64,000 bases of DNA from Anadara kagoshimensis (GCA_021292105.1 CM037871.1:41037337-41101336), one strand, 5' to 3'; counted from the first letter of the stretch, positions 1 through 11,707 are shown. The notes: generated from the sequence alone by a model not told the origin. Program-made: numbers and translations.

Positions 1-1129
1 TCCGTATACATTAATGCAAAATTTTGCTGATAAATACCAGTAACATACATTTCACAGTAGTCCGAGTAATGTATGCATGTTACTTCAACAAAACATGTAA
101 ACAGAACAATCCAATGAGAGGTGTTTTACATCACAGTCAAGAATCTGTAACCATATTGAGGTATTTAATTAATAAATAAGGGAGGAAATCATAACACATT
201 TCATTTTTAATCTTACAGACAATGTGACTACAACAAATACACCATGTTGATTTTCCCCGTTGGACACTGACTTATGACAATGGAAACTGCGATCACGTTT
301 AAGTTAGTCACACCCGCGAATGAGGGACAGTCTTAAAAAGTTTTTTTCACAACCTATTGGCAATGTAAACAGAAAGTCTATTTGAATTACTTGTATATAA
401 GGGTAGTTGTAACAAAACGTTAAGAGGCAAAATTTTATATAAGCAAAGTAACCTATTTGTCTTAGAGTACCCCTTGTTAATTAAAACTCCGCCGTTTATC
501 ATGGGTAACCTATAAAGGCAAACAATATTGACGGATCGCCGGCCACGCCCTCTGCATGCTTGAATTACACACGAAAAGAATAAAAACTCGGCCTGATAAG
601 TTGCCGTGACGCTGCTTTGGTACCGTGATGGCGGCCAATGTCGGAACATAAAAGGCATGGCCGGCGATACGCCAATTGACCTGACTGTTTGACCTTTAAT
701 TTAAATATTGAGTCTTTAAGAATACATTTATGTATAGGGAAAATAATGGGAAACACCTATAGTATGTGTGTATTAAATCCCAAAACTACGCTTAATAATA
801 TAGATGTATCAAGTAACGGTATTCAGGTAATAATTATCAGGCAGAGTGTTTTATCTTCAGTTTTTGTTAATTACACGGTTGACCAAATTAACATCATTAT
901 TACATCCATTTACGTATATGTATTATTCAGTTGTACCCGTTATGTACGTCATGGTCAGATCAATATTGTTTGTGTTCTGTTAAAGTCTGTACCATTACAC
1001 TTTATTACCTATGCATTAACTGATCATAAAAGGCAATAAACTAAAACAAAAAATAAATAATTTAATGGATTTAAATGTCACATTTCCTTACCAACTATTA
1101 TATAGACAGAGACACCAGTGTCAGCATGT
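1..1129. other. intergenic, no gene recognised
   Basis: AT-rich sequence with short open frames on both strands. None shows a domain, splice-site structure or codon pattern that I recognise, so I see no supported gene here. The short frames at 347-658 and 689-1039 look like chance ORFs. Confidence 0.6.
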
Positions 1130-1131
1130 TA

Positions 1132-1310
1132 CAGTCCAACCTGCCTTAAAGGCCACCTCTATATAAGGGCCACCTGCTTATAAAGGCCAGTAGAATTGTA
1201 TCCGAATTGTTCTTTATTCATATTATTTGAACCTGTATATAAAGGCAACCTGCCCATAAAGACCACTTTTACTGGTTCCCTGGAGTGGCCTTTATAGACA
1301 GGTTTGACTG
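1132..1310. mobile_element. 179-bp pogo/Tigger-type MITE, copy 1
   Basis: The ends form imperfect terminal inverted repeats: CAGTCCAACCTGCCTTAAAG on the left and, read inward from the right, CAGTCAAACCTGTCTATAAA. The element is flanked by a TA dinucleotide on both sides (1130-1131 and 1311-1312), as expected for Tc1/mariner/pogo insertion. Inside are further degenerate repeats of the words TATAAAGGCCACC. A second copy lies at 27513-27689. It is non-coding, so it would depend on a transposase supplied elsewhere. Confidence 0.8.
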
Positions 1311-2309
1311 TATTGATATAATTTTCATTTATGTATTTATTTTGTCTCCAATTCTGAAATTTTACGCCATTTTTAATAGTGCAGGGTGTCCTCTTTAATT
1401 TTGTGTCTGTTATAGTCATAAGTTAACAAAACCCATAGACAAAGTAACCGGTCCCAATATATTAGGTCAAATGCTTCCCATTGTGCTGCAAAGAAACCTG
1501 TAAAAAGTTTAATCCACAAGGCTGCAGTTCTGTAACGTTCGTACAATTTAAACAGTGTTCTCAAACAAAAATAGACTTACTATACAAACTCAGTTGATAT
1601 ACATAATCTGATTATTTTATCTAGTCTGTGGTGTATCGCATGAATTTCGATAGGTACATTATGTCAATATTGCTCATGCCCACCAATAAAAATAATAATA
1701 ATAATTTAATTTTAAATAATATTAAAATAAATATGGCGAAATTTTAGAAATACTTTCAGATATCGCCAAAAATTAATTGATCTATTAATTCTACTATTAA
1801 TTGAATTAACCAGATTAACTATGGTTAATCTGAACCATTAACTCGGATGCTATTGAACTTCTGTCAAAAATCAGTATAACAATATTGTTTTACATCTTTT
1901 TGTTTAGGAGATGACTATTTGATCATAATCTTTTTGTGCAAATCAACATTAGCACTATGAGAGAATAGTAATCTCAACCTACAGGCAATAGTAAATTAAG
2001 TACATCACATGGACTATGTGAAGATAGAATATCACATGACTGTTTATTTGATTGTCATTATAAATGTAATATCTACACGTTCCATGGTAGCACTTTAAGG
2101 TCAGCTGGAAATAGCTACTCATAGAGAAAAACTAAATAATTTTATTTTTAATTTTGCTGGTGTTTGATTATGATTTATAAAACAACATACTGAAACATTT
2201 GTAACAGACTGAACCTTAAAATTAGAAACAATGTTCAATCGCCACCTTTACAAGTCAAAAGAGGCATAACTCCAACACGAAAACATCTTATATTTGTACA
2301 ACGAATCAG

Positions 2310-2657
2310 GTTGCTTGCAAATAAATTGTTGACCAGGGATATTGCAAGCCTAGGCTTATTAAGGCCCTCAAAAAGTTTTATGGCCGTCACTACAGTATTT
2401 TTGGGAAGGTTGACGTCTCTGTGTCCAGGATTGCCCTGTATATATTTGACGTCCCATAGATCCATGTTCCTTTCATACAATTTTGATTACACACGTGGCG
2501 GGTGTAGCTAGCTAAACAGGAGGTGTTTACCCTTCCGGAGCACCCGGCCTCACTTTCCTGGTGGAACTTCACGTGTCTAACCTGACTTGTAGTTCAATTT
2601 TTTTTACTTTGCTTCTGGATTGTGATTTGGATATGGATACGTATGTTTGTTTTTGAT
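2310..2657 (+). repeat. family A retroposon copy
   Basis: One of the longest copies of the dispersed family described at 40931-41232. It runs from a 5' segment with ATATTGCAAGCCTAGGCTTA through the core (GTAGCTAGCTAAACAGGAGG, TTCCGGAGCACCCGGCCTCA) to the 3' end GTATGTTTGTTTTTGAT. No coding frame spans it. Confidence 0.8.
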
Positions 2658-3226
2658 TAGTCATATAGGTCAGACACTTGTTTCAAAGTATGCTTGTAGT
2701 CATACAATTAATAAACAAATTTTTTCAGGGGTTTTCTAAACTATATAAAGTAATCCTGATTTTTTTTTTCATTCTTTTATCGTTTCATGTTTGTTGCCAA
2801 TCGCAAGTAAATGTTTAACATCAACAAATTTCTTTGTTCATGATGATATGATTTTCATTACTATTACTATTACTATTTCATTTTCATTATCATAAGCAGG
2901 AGGACACGGTTGTTGTCATAGAGATATTAAAAAATCATATTGATACATGACTTGCAAAAACAAAATTATGAATTCCTATTGAATTATTTAAGACTTAAAT
3001 ATATGTAGCCAATATTATGCTTGTCAAGATTTTACGGCGTACATAACATTAATTATTTATATTAAAGAACGAAGTACAAGTAGTCGTTTAACTAAATATA
3101 ACAAATAAATGTCATTGATCAAACTGTTATTTATTTATATTATATAAATTGACGTTTGTTCTGAAAATATTTCGCTCAATATATTTGACTGAAAACTGGC
3201 GAAAAATGCTAACAATATCATCTTTC

Positions 3227-3307
3227 ATCATCCTAATCAGATAATAATAAATATGAATTATAATAAGTATAATTGAATTTATTTTATTATTTTCTAATTA
3301 GGATGAT
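3227..3307. repeat. 81-nt imperfect hairpin
   Basis: ATCATCCTAATCAGATAATA at the start pairs with the reverse complement of the end, which reads ATCATCCTAATTAGAAAATA. The stem is AT-rich, about 30 bp long, with a short loop. It lies inside the duplicated unit and is probably the remnant of a small inverted-repeat element. Confidence 0.5.
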
Positions 3308-3369
3308 ATTATTGACTACGTACATAAATTCAATAATAATTATTATTAAGTGGTGCAATGCTTCAGATG

Positions 3370-3622
3370 TCCGAGTGTCACCAAGGCCCTTAAATTTTTA
3401 TGGCCGCAATCACAATATTGTTCCAAAATTACACTGAGCATATTTGAGATATTATTCTATGTACATGTACCATCATTCTCAATTTTGATTACACATGTGG
3501 CAATGTAGCTAGCTAAACAGGATCCGTCCCTGGTGGAAGTTCACCTGTCTAACCTAATTTGTCAGTTTCAAAGTTTTTACTTTGGTTTTGGATATTTTGA
3601 TTTGGACATGGACTAGTATTGG
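3370..3622 (+). repeat. family A retroposon copy, degenerate
   Basis: Recognised by ACCAAGGCCCTTAAA at the 5' side, GTAGCTAGCTAAACAGGA in the core and GGACATGGACTAGTAT at the 3' end. Compared with full copies, part of the GGAGCACCCGG core is deleted. Confidence 0.7.
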
Positions 3623-3690
3623 TAAGGTTTAGAAATATATAATAAATGTCATTTTTGTTACGATAAGTTGTTAACACACCCACACAAACA

Positions 3691-3693
<3 letters not shown>

Positions 3694-3729
<36 letters not shown>
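3694..3729. repeat. (AG)n microsatellite
   Basis: About 18 uninterrupted AG dinucleotides. Confidence 0.95.
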
Positions 3730-3735
<6 letters not shown>

Positions 3736-4057
3736 GAAAATAAAGACTTGCAATATACATTAATAAATCATGCGTCTTATGAATTATTTAAGTCTTAAAT
3801 GTATGCTTTATGATTATAAAATAACGGCATTTAGTTATTCATTAATAATATGTAAACAAAAAGAGAAATAGTCTTAAGATTATATATTAAATACATGTCA
3901 TTGTTAAACTGTTATTTATTTATATAATTAAATTACGTTTGTGCTCATAATATTTTGCTCAATATATTGACTGAGCTGACGAAAAGTGTGAACAATGAAA
4001 ACTTTGATCATGCCAATTTAATAATAGAATTTTAATCATGTAGTTGTTGCAATGCTT

Positions 4058-4700
4058 AAATGTCTAAGTATCACCAAGGGTCTCAAAAGTTTTGTCCCTC
4101 ATTACAATACTGTTATGTGTATCCAAAATTAACATCTAATTAATTATATTGACTTCCAATAGTTCAATGTGGGGAGGCCTCGGTGGCCTAGTGGATAAGA
4201 CGTCAGTCTACAAATCCAGAGTCCGCTAAGACCACATGTGGGAAGTGAATTTTCCTTACCGTTGGCCTTAACCAGTTCATCTTTGTATCAGTATAATGGA
4301 CTGGGGGAGTGATGCGCTTGTCTGCGGCGTATTGATTCGGTAAGCTAGCACCTTAGAGTGCCCTGCTAGTACAAAAGAGACCATACAATACACTCGCAGT
4401 TCACATGCATACACGAAATATTTCATAGATTAATCGATTAATAAAATAGTTTTCGTCGCGAATAGCTGAAAAATGCTGATGCGACGTTAAGCAACATTCA
4501 ACCAACTATAGTTCAATGTTTCTTTCATTCTCAATTTCATAACACATATTGCAGGTGTAGCTCGCTAAACAGGAGGTCATTACACTTCCGAAGCGCCTGG
4601 TCTCACTTTCACGTGTTTAACTTAATTGGCCAGTTTTAATGTTTTGACTTTGCTTTGGGATTGCAATTAGGACATGGATTGGTATGTTGTTTTTTTTATT
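4058..4700 (+). repeat. family A copy split by a SINE
   Basis: A family A copy starts at CACCAAGGGTCTCAAAAG and continues after the SINE with TTCTTTCATTCTCAATTT, the GTAGCTCGCTAAACAGGAGG core and GGACATGGATTGGTATG. The SINE at 4171-4507 interrupts it, so family A arrived first. Confidence 0.75.
4171..4507 (+). mobile_element. tRNA-derived SINE with 12-bp target duplication
   Basis: The head GGCCTCGGTGGCCTAGTGGA resembles a tRNA 5' half with an A box. The 3' body ends in GCTGATGCGACGTTAAGCAA followed by an AACCAAC-type tail. Both sides carry the identical 12-mer ATAGTTCAATGT (4159-4170 and 4508-4519), a target-site duplication typical of LINE-mobilised SINEs. The B-box region is degraded. A fragment of the same 3' body lies at about 55845-56040. 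From memory, this head is widespread in bivalve genomes. Confidence 0.85.
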
Positions 4701-5978
4701 ATGTCGATCAATTATCAACACAATTTTAAAGTCACTTTTGACTTTTTAGTAGTACATAGATTTATTGACTAAAATTATATGAGGAAATGTTATAGTTCCT
4801 TTAGCTATAGAAATCGAGTAACATTTGTCAATATGATTGTAGGTTTGATTGATTGTTGAATAATTTCATATTGATTAAGTAATCTTTTTCAATGCAATCA
4901 ATGATAAACACATTAACAGTACTGGTGATACATGAAAATCTCTTATGTTGTTTTACAATAGCAAACTAGGAGATAGATCGATCGTTCATTTAATGCGAGT
5001 TTTATAGTTTTTTGCATGTGTAAGCAGAAATGATTTTTGCTGCAATACAGATTCAAGTTATCTCGAGCGTCGGCAATGATCAACATCGAAAGGTAAATAC
5101 ATTATCCCTCAAAAACCAAAGACATCTTGCAACTTGGGTTGTATTTCGTCATTCAAAAGTTGAAAGAGATTTTTCCTTGTCATAGGCCTAAACTGCTTGG
5201 TATCAGAATAATGTGCAAAAAGTTGACTATAGGAATCTGCGATATTGCTGACAAGTGTAAAACAATCCTAAAGAAAGCCATTAGTGCATAATAACACAAA
5301 GCAGATCAAAAACACACAAAATCACGCACCTGTTTGACTTATATGTTTAGATTAGTTCTTTAGATTTATACAAGAAAGACCCTGTACATTCATCTTAAAC
5401 CATTTGAAATTTGCTGTTAAATCATTATATGACAGGGAATTCCAGTGTAATGAAATACAGAAATGAAACAAATAAAATTATATTACAGAAGTTTTATTTT
5501 TTCATAATAAAAATATTGAAATAAAATAACAAGTATATGAACAAGAAGAAAATACAATCTGTTTACTTAGTAAAAACGTCTATGTTAACAATGATAATAT
5601 TCACAAGTTTAACTATTATTTATCATACCTCATGTTATAGTTTCAAACAACTTTATATATCTCAATGAAAAAGGTAAATAGTCTTTCAACATCTCACCTA
5701 AGGAAATGAGAAACGCTGACTCAATAACTTTAAAAAATGAAAGTCAGCTCACTTTGTAAACATGTATTTCATATACAAAGTTAGGCCAAACAGAGTTTTA
5801 CAAAATGGACGGAATTCTATGAAACACACCAATTTTCTCTGTTTTCTACAATGTAATAAAACTAATGCTACATAAGTCCCCAAAAACACAGGGAGTCACG
5901 CGTTTGTCATGGGAAATATATGATGTAATATATACCAAACAATACCACTGTAACTTGGTTATTTTTTAGAGATACCAC
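4701..5978. other. intergenic, nothing recognised
   Basis: AT-rich and without a supported gene, RNA or clear repeat. Only short chance frames are present. Confidence 0.55.
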
Positions 5979-6668
5979 ATGTTTATTTAATATCAAAACA
6001 TAGTAAAAAGGTTTTGCTGAAATAGTTTTTTAATTGTTAATATGACGTCGACGTATGTAACAACAATCGTATGACGTCAATTAATCAGTCTCCAAAATAC
6101 TTATTTAAATCCATAATCCCCCAAAAAATAAAACTTAGAAAACTAACAAATTCCCAAAGAAAAAAAAACACAGTAAAAACTTATTAAACTGAGAATTTAA
6201 TCAAAATACACAAAATTCCACCAAGGAAGTTTGGTCTGGTCCTCAGGAGAGATTATCACCTGACAATCTCGCTTCTACAATGGACATGTTCAAATATTAA
6301 CTTGAAAAATAAATAATGACAAAGACGTTCACTATTATGAAAATGTAGAATCTTTTCTTAATCACATTCAAATTTACATTCTACTATTATAGTAACACAT
6401 TGGTGACCGTGGTTGTTTATTCATTATATTTATTTTACACTTGACCGGTGTAGCGAAATTGACACACCAGACCATACATACACCTTGTTGGAGGTTGACG
6501 TATTTTGTATAGTTTGCTAGTTTTCCATGTTTTACCCAGTTTTTTGTGAGAGTTGTTGTTCAAAAAGGAATTGATGTAATTTTATGACGTCATTGAATTG
6601 TTGTAATATACTGTGACGTCATATTACATTTTGGTATTAAATAATCAAATGGCATCAAAACATGTGTG
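5979..6668. mobile_element. inverted-repeat element with TGACGTCA arms
   Basis: The left arm (about 5979-6085) contains CATGTTTATTTAATATC, then AATATGACGTC, then TAACAACAATCG and TGACGTCA. The reverse complement of the right arm (about 6570-6668) shows the same words in the same order. The arms are diverged but collinear over about 80-100 bp. Exact TGACGTCA octamers lie at 6072, 6585 and 6614. Reverse-oriented family A debris lies inside, at about 6185-6290. Superfamily unknown. Confidence 0.55.
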
Positions 6669-6984
6669 ATATATAAATTATATTATTCAATTCAGTATTA
6701 TATACACGTCAGATTCTATCTTTTGTAAAACAATACTAAAATATTTACAATAAAATAATTGTTCCTCGCTTTAACAATAAAATACAATATAGGTAAATCC
6801 AACAACAGAGAAGATGACTTAATTTTATCTTACGACAATAAAATGACTTAAAATCATTAGATGTATGAAAAACAACTGGTTTCATTATTCCAGGTGTTAT
6901 GTCACACGTCAAGATAACAATCCTTCAACACGTCCATAAACCTTGAATTAGATAATAATGTAATACAGTAATGTATAAATCAAT

Positions 6985-7035
6985 AAAAATCATTCCAATC
7001 CATGTCCAAATCACAGTTCCAAAACAATTTAAGTA
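6985..7035 (-). repeat. family A 3' tail fragment
   Basis: CCATGTCCAAATCACAGTTC and the following bases are the reverse complement of the family A 3' region (a word resembling GAACTGTGATTTGGACATGG). Everything upstream of the tail is missing. Confidence 0.55.
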
Positions 7036-7645
7036 CTTTTGATCAGGCAAACGGAATACTAGCATAATTGTAAAATTTTAGAAAAACATTATACAGTATA
7101 ATGGGTTGTTGATCACAATTAAGCAATGAAGGACTTGCGAGATGCTCTAATCATGAAAAATAAAATAGAGTCATAAACGTGTACTTGAAATCAATTTGAA
7201 TATTTAGAATAGATTAATTTTGTAGAACAAATCTTCAATTTACAGAAAAACATGCATGTAAATGTACATGAAGCAAGGCAACGATTTTGTAAACAGATTG
7301 AAAAATGAGACAACTAGATAATCAAATATATTGGAATTACTGATAGAACATTCCTATAAGAATCTACGGAAATGTGTACAACTGACATTGACAGTGGACA
7401 TCGGACGATATACCTCTGGTTCATAAGCGCACAATTTAGACCACTCAGTCACCACAAAATTGTAATGATAAAAATCCCATATTAGGAGAGGCATAGTAAT
7501 GACCAGTTAATGTCCGGTGTGTGTTTTCAGGTAATACTTATTTATTAATACATTTTCTTTAACAGCTGTTTAAGGTAGGAATTACATAAAGTAAAGGCTA
7601 TGAGGAAATTTCAAATAACAAAAAAGAGTCTGAAGAAAAGGTGAA

Positions 7646-7749
7646 TGCAACTTATAATGATAAGCGTGATGTGATATGATTTGAAAGCTATTGATGATGC
7701 AACTTATAATGATAAGCGTGATGTGATATGATTTGAAAGCTATTGATGA
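7646..7749. repeat. 52-bp perfect tandem duplication
   Basis: The unit beginning TGCAACTTATAATGATAAGC occurs twice in a row with a 52-bp period (starts at 7646 and 7698) and no visible mismatch. This implies a recent duplication. Confidence 0.9.
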
Positions 7750-7948
7750 TGATCCTCCTGCGGAACTAAAAACAGAAGCATCGTTAGAGATAGAAAACCT
7801 GTTCAAGAAAGTTATTAAATGTCAAAGAAAAAGCATTTCTAATGCAATTAGTTAAACAGAACAAAGAAAAATACAATAAATTTATTACCAAAGATGTATC
7901 TAAGTTACTGAAAGCTCTTTGTGTTTCATCATCTGATGAATCGGATTA
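7724..7948 (+). pseudogene. coding-like remnant, unknown protein
   Basis: One frame reads LKAIDDDPPAELKTEA and continues to CQRKSISNAIS, then a stop. A frame one step away then reads MQLVKQNKEKYNKFITK and ends SSSDESD followed by TAA. The charged, Lys/Asp/Ser-rich composition and the clean acidic C-terminus look like one broken reading frame rather than random sequence. It sits inside an inverted-repeat element, so it may be the tail of that element's own protein. I do not recognise a family. Confidence 0.3.
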
Positions 7949-8050
7949 AAATGATTAAAAAATATTGAAGTCATACTCTGTTTAATGTTTTCTATAATTC
8001 TTTAAGGCAGTTTTCCTGAATTTGCATTTCCAAGTAACTCCTTTTAAATG

Positions 8051-8054
<4 letters not shown>

Positions 8055-8094
<40 letters not shown>
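8055..8094. repeat. (GA)n microsatellite
   Basis: About 20 GA dinucleotides without interruption. Confidence 0.95.
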
Positions 8095-8097
<3 letters not shown>

Positions 8098-8287
8098 GAA
8101 TAATTATATTCATAGTTTTAGCTTGTCTAGATAGTTAGATGTTTTCTATGCTACAATGATGGCAATTTTGCATTTTGATATGGTCCCCTCAGGTAAATCG
8201 TCTAATGTCCAGTGTCAGTTGTACATATTTCCGTAAATCTCTATCATGGACAGACAAAGTATGCAATGATTCGTAGGCAGTTTGGTG

Positions 8288-8842
8288 TTAAGGGGGTCTA
8301 AATAAGGTTTATCAAGTAAAACATGTTTATGTTTGAGGCATATTCGCTTGTATATAGTTCAGCAATGTGCAAACCAAACGATCAAAACGATTCACAGTAT
8401 TGTGTGACCGTGCACTTTTTGACTTGTTGTATTTTGGATTATTAGTGGCCTTAGAAAATAAATACCACGCCTGCTACACGCATTTTAGAAGACAATTCGC
8501 AGAAGACCTCGACCATAAATTGTCCAGTTTTCAAAAAACCTCATTAATTTAACAAACTGTGACCCCTATTTACTAGATTGACCTTTTCCTCATTAATTGG
8601 TAAACTTTATCTCTTACATGTTCTTCGGCCCTCATAGCAAAAACTGTTTTGCCGAGAAGGTCCTAAAATGCCAATTAAAAAGCATACTATATAGATAAAA
8701 ATTTCAAATATTTCTTAGAATTGATTTCAGAAATGTGATTTTCTACAACTAAGTAACATATCTAGTGGCATATTCATTCAAACAGATATAAACAACAACA
8801 AGAATATGCTCTACTTGCTTTACCCTATTTAGATCCCCTTAG
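8288..8842. mobile_element. 555-bp TIR element with TTAA-like flanks
   Basis: The left end TTAAGGGGGTCTAAATAAGG mirrors the right end, whose reverse complement is CTAAGGGGATCTAAATAGGG. Homology continues inward for about 60 bp through GAGGCATATTC / GAATATGCC. The outer four bases are TTAA on the left and TTAG on the right, which suggests a TTAA target duplication. The short frame at 8367-8552 inside it is not a recognisable protein. Confidence 0.65.
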
Positions 8843-9399
8843 TGTCGTAGACGAATTTCGATCAACACAATCGACTTTATCATCACCTATTTGCATAATG
8901 GGGATTTAAATTGAGTTTCTGTTGTGATGTACACTTTATTCATTTATTAATACAAAAACATAAAACGTACATTAAATGTAATACATATCAATCCAGTCGA
9001 TTAAACAAATTAAAAATGTATTTGAACAGAATAGAGATGACAACAATTATCCACAAATGAAATTCATTGATTTCTGTTTTTATTAACTAAATTGTCAAAT
9101 GCTTTTAAATAAAAACGTATTAAAATAGAAATTGCTTATGTTTTAATGAATTTTAATTATTTATGACGCCATTTCACAATAAATGAAAGCATTTAACCAT
9201 TTAACTAATTTGAATGTTGGTGAAGCATTTTTATACTCGGACATGCTAGGTAGAATATTTGTCAAGTAATAAAGCAGTAAAGAAAGTTTGTAGTCCTTTA
9301 GCCAAAATTATCTTTGATAACATACAGAATTTCTGTGCAATTTTTTGAAACGGTCCTATGGGAGAAAATCAGACGATAATGCAGTTTGAAAACTTGCAA

Positions 9400-9550
9400 A
9401 TGTGTTCTCATATTTTGGTTCTTTGGGTATCTTTTCAACATCTTGAAAACAATTTCGATTTCATAATTTTGGTGCACACACTACTGATGATGAATTGTAT
9501 TCCGAAACTAGTGCTGTAAAATTAACACTGGTATTAAATGAAATTATTAA
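9400..9550 (+). mobile_element. hammerhead-bearing element fragment (copy 1)
   Basis: This is the 5' flank shared by the family (TTTTGGTTCTTTGGGTATCT, CAACATCTTGAAAACAAT), then a damaged hammerhead (9477-9515), then the shared downstream word GCTGTAAAATTAA. It is the same unit as at 43190-43376. Confidence 0.7.
9477..9515 (+). ncRNA. hammerhead motif, cleavage site deleted
   Basis: The core CTGATGA, the GAATTGTATTC hairpin, GAAAC and the stem I 3' strand TAGTGCT are present. The seven bases GGCCGTC that hold the stem III loop and cleavage triplet are missing: GAAAC is joined directly to TAGTGCT. Stem I is also weakened on the 5' side (CACACTA). It should be inactive. Confidence 0.6.
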
Positions 9551-9807
9551 ATATCATTAAAATATGTTTTGTTTAGATATGGTAAGAATCATTTATATAG
9601 GCGCAATGCTAAACTTTTTTACCTTTCAACATAAAAATATAAGTTTCATTGTTTTTACTTCTAGATTTGAGACCGACAATGCTCCAGTTCATGGTAACAG
9701 TCAATGTGCTTAATTTGTCTTCAGCTCTTGCTGATAAATTTATTTAGGCTAAATATTCAGTTATCTCTTTTTCACATTAGACATAATTTACATATCAATA
9801 TACATGA

Positions 9808-10040
9808 TAAAAAAACATACTGATCCATGTCCGAATCAAAATCCAGAAGATAATTAAAAACTTTGAAATTGACAAGTTACGTGAAACACGTGGACTTCCA
9901 CCAAGGAAGTGAGGCCGGGTGCTCCGGAAAGTTAATCATCTCCTGCTTAACTAGTAGCTACATAACGTGTGTCATCACAATTGAATGATAGGAATATGGA
10001 ATTATGGGACGTCAGATATATCCAGGACAATCCTTAACAC
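9808..10040 (-). repeat. family A retroposon copy
   Basis: Read on the minus strand it contains the TCCAGGATTG-, GACGTCCCATA-, AGCTACTAGTTAAGCAGGAG- and CTTCCTTGGTGGAAGTCCAC-like words and ends GGACATGGATCAGTATGT. Confidence 0.75.
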
Positions 10041-10814
10041 AGCACAAATAATTTATTTATTGTTACAAATACTTTTGTACAGTTATGGTTTCAATATCAT
10101 TTGATATGCTCCGTATGTATTCGGGATTAATTGATCTTGTTTTGGGCCGAACCAGAACCCTGGCCTCAACCGCATGCAATGTATATCTCTAACTACAATA
10201 TTGTCAACATTTTAGGTGATTTAAACTCTATATCACTGAGGTTTATTTTATATATTTACATTATTTTTCAATCAACGTTGTTTTAGGACGTAATGTATTG
10301 CAACATTAGATAATCTATTCTATCGCCTAATAATTATTTGACTGGGCTATATGAATTTTATAACCCTCGTCGGTTGTACATTTGTCATTGATTTGAGACC
10401 TCTAACTAGTTAAATTCTAACAATTATTCACGCATTGATAACTAGTACCTGTATGTTCAGCTCTACACTGACTAGTTTAATATGGGAAATCAACAGACAT
10501 CTATTGCGTAATAAGTAATATCACAGTCGTCAATAATTTTGATTTTCTATCGATATAGCTCTATCTGAATTCAGAATAATATGTATCTATATTTGTAACT
10601 GACAATATAATTTTCAATCAGTTCACCTGAAAATATCAGATAGCTTTGAACATATATTAATTTTTTCAAGCTCGTATAAAAATGTTTTCCAGACAAACGA
10701 AATTGCGTATTTTAATGTCGCTTTTTAACAATTATTGTATTTACAAAGACAATATAATTGAATGGCACACAATTTGATATGTAATTTGTTTACTCAGTTG
10801 TCATGACGAAATAA
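10041..10814. other. 3' flank of the K2P gene
   Basis: This lies downstream of the stop codon in the gene's direction and should contain its 3' UTR. I see no repeat or gene here. Minus-strand ATTAAA/AATAAA-type words occur, but base composition alone makes them frequent, so I do not place a polyadenylation site. Confidence 0.5.
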
Positions 10815-11707
10815 CTACTCTTCTTCTTTGTCAACGATTCCAAGTTTTTCACCGATCCACTTACATTTAGATATTATTTCATCTTGCATAAGAGCAAAAC
10901 ACATTGACAAAATCGCCATACCAAACATAACGTAAATAGATCCTAAAATCAATTGAGCATTTGCCTGAGGATTGTCGAAATCCGTTCCAGGTGTAACGTC
11001 ACCAAATCCGATTGTACTTAGTGTTATAAAACAGAAATACGCTGATTGGAGCCAGTCCCAACCTTCCCATAGTCCAAATAAAACTGCGCCAGCAAATATG
11101 TAACCAGCAATGACGACCAGAGTTACAGTTAATGGAATTGTAACATTTTCACCTAAATCATCGTCATCATCGTCGTCGTCGTCCTCGTCACTGTCGTTAT
11201 TTCGAACTTGGGATTCGGTTCGGGTATTTTTATTCTCAGAATGTTGTTTAAGGGCATTTTTATCCAGTGGTACAATTTTAATTTTCTTCGGTTCTTCAAC
11301 TTGTTTTGCAGATTCATCAACATTCTTGAAAGTGTTTTCAGATCTTGACGTTTTATTATCCACGTCATTTCCGTGACGTTGTTTCTCACTATCCGCCATA
11401 TTTTCTCTTGTTGCTTTCCGTGTCTGATATCGTTTCGGTGACTGCTTAACTATACGTTCGGTATCACTATTCCACACAGCTTCGGGTTCCTTCTCTGATG
11501 GCTTTATCTGTATAACTTTTGTTGTTTTGTCTTTCTTCTTTCTACAGCAACCAAAGCAGCAGACATTCGAGTACATAAACCTGAACACATCAGCCAAAGC
11601 ATCGCCTATATTAGCCAATGCCAACAACATGAGAGGAATTCCAAGTACGGCATAAGCTATGCACACTAACCTTCCCCAAAACGTCTTAGGAGCGATGTGT
11701 CCATAAC
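10815..11707 (-). CDS. K2P potassium channel, exon 2 (residues 136-432)
   Basis: Second coding exon of a two-pore-domain K+ channel, a plasma-membrane leak channel that works as a dimer and sets resting potential. The acceptor TTTCAG precedes GTTATGG and completes the P1 filter codon begun in exon 1, giving TIGYGHIAPKT. Then come M2 (about 148-176), a long cytoplasmic loop (about 182-322) rich in Lys/Glu with a run of nine Asp (311-319), M3 (about 325-347), the P2 filter TIGFGD (367-372) and M4 (about 388-410). The protein ends LGIVDKEEE, TAG at 10815. M3-P2-M4 resembles the invertebrate TWK-18/sandman and KCNK18 (TRESK) branch, with a long M2-M3 loop and a short tail, rather than TASK or TREK. 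The branch is inferred by eye; K2P identity is secure. Confidence 0.95.

Larger units (their letters stand above)
2640..4690. repeat. degenerate ~1 kb tandem duplication
   Basis: The sequence of about 2930-3620 recurs at about 3740-4690 in the same order. Both contain GAATTATTTAAG(A/T)CTTAAAT, then AAACTGTTATTTATTTATAT, then a TTGCTCAATATAT-like stretch, then a family A copy. The second unit also carries an inserted SINE (4171-4507) and an AG microsatellite lies at the boundary. This is an old local duplication that took a family A copy with it. Confidence 0.65.
7361..8241. mobile_element. ~880-bp inverted-repeat DNA transposon relic
   Basis: The left arm (7361-7420) reads AATCTACGGAAATGTGTACA and on through GACATCGGACGATATACCTC. 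The right arm (8184-8240) is its diverged reverse complement (CTCAGGTAAATCGTCTAATG to GTACATATTTCCGTAAATCT). The arms are about 57 bp. The interior holds a 52-bp tandem duplication, a coding-like stretch (7724-7948) and a GA microsatellite. No target duplication is evident to me, and the superfamily is unknown. Confidence 0.6.

Noticed and set aside
7920..7950. CTGATGAATCGGATT as another hammerhead core
   Set aside because: No GAAA after the hairpin and no complementary stem I; it lies in a coding-like remnant.
3690..8100. Simple repeats as regulatory GAGA elements
   Set aside because: The AG/GA tracts are pure microsatellites next to transposon debris with no adjacent gene.
11110..11389. 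Frames overlapping K2P exon 2 on both strands
   Set aside because: They are shadows of the channel coding sequence; the poly-Ser frame mirrors the Asp tract.
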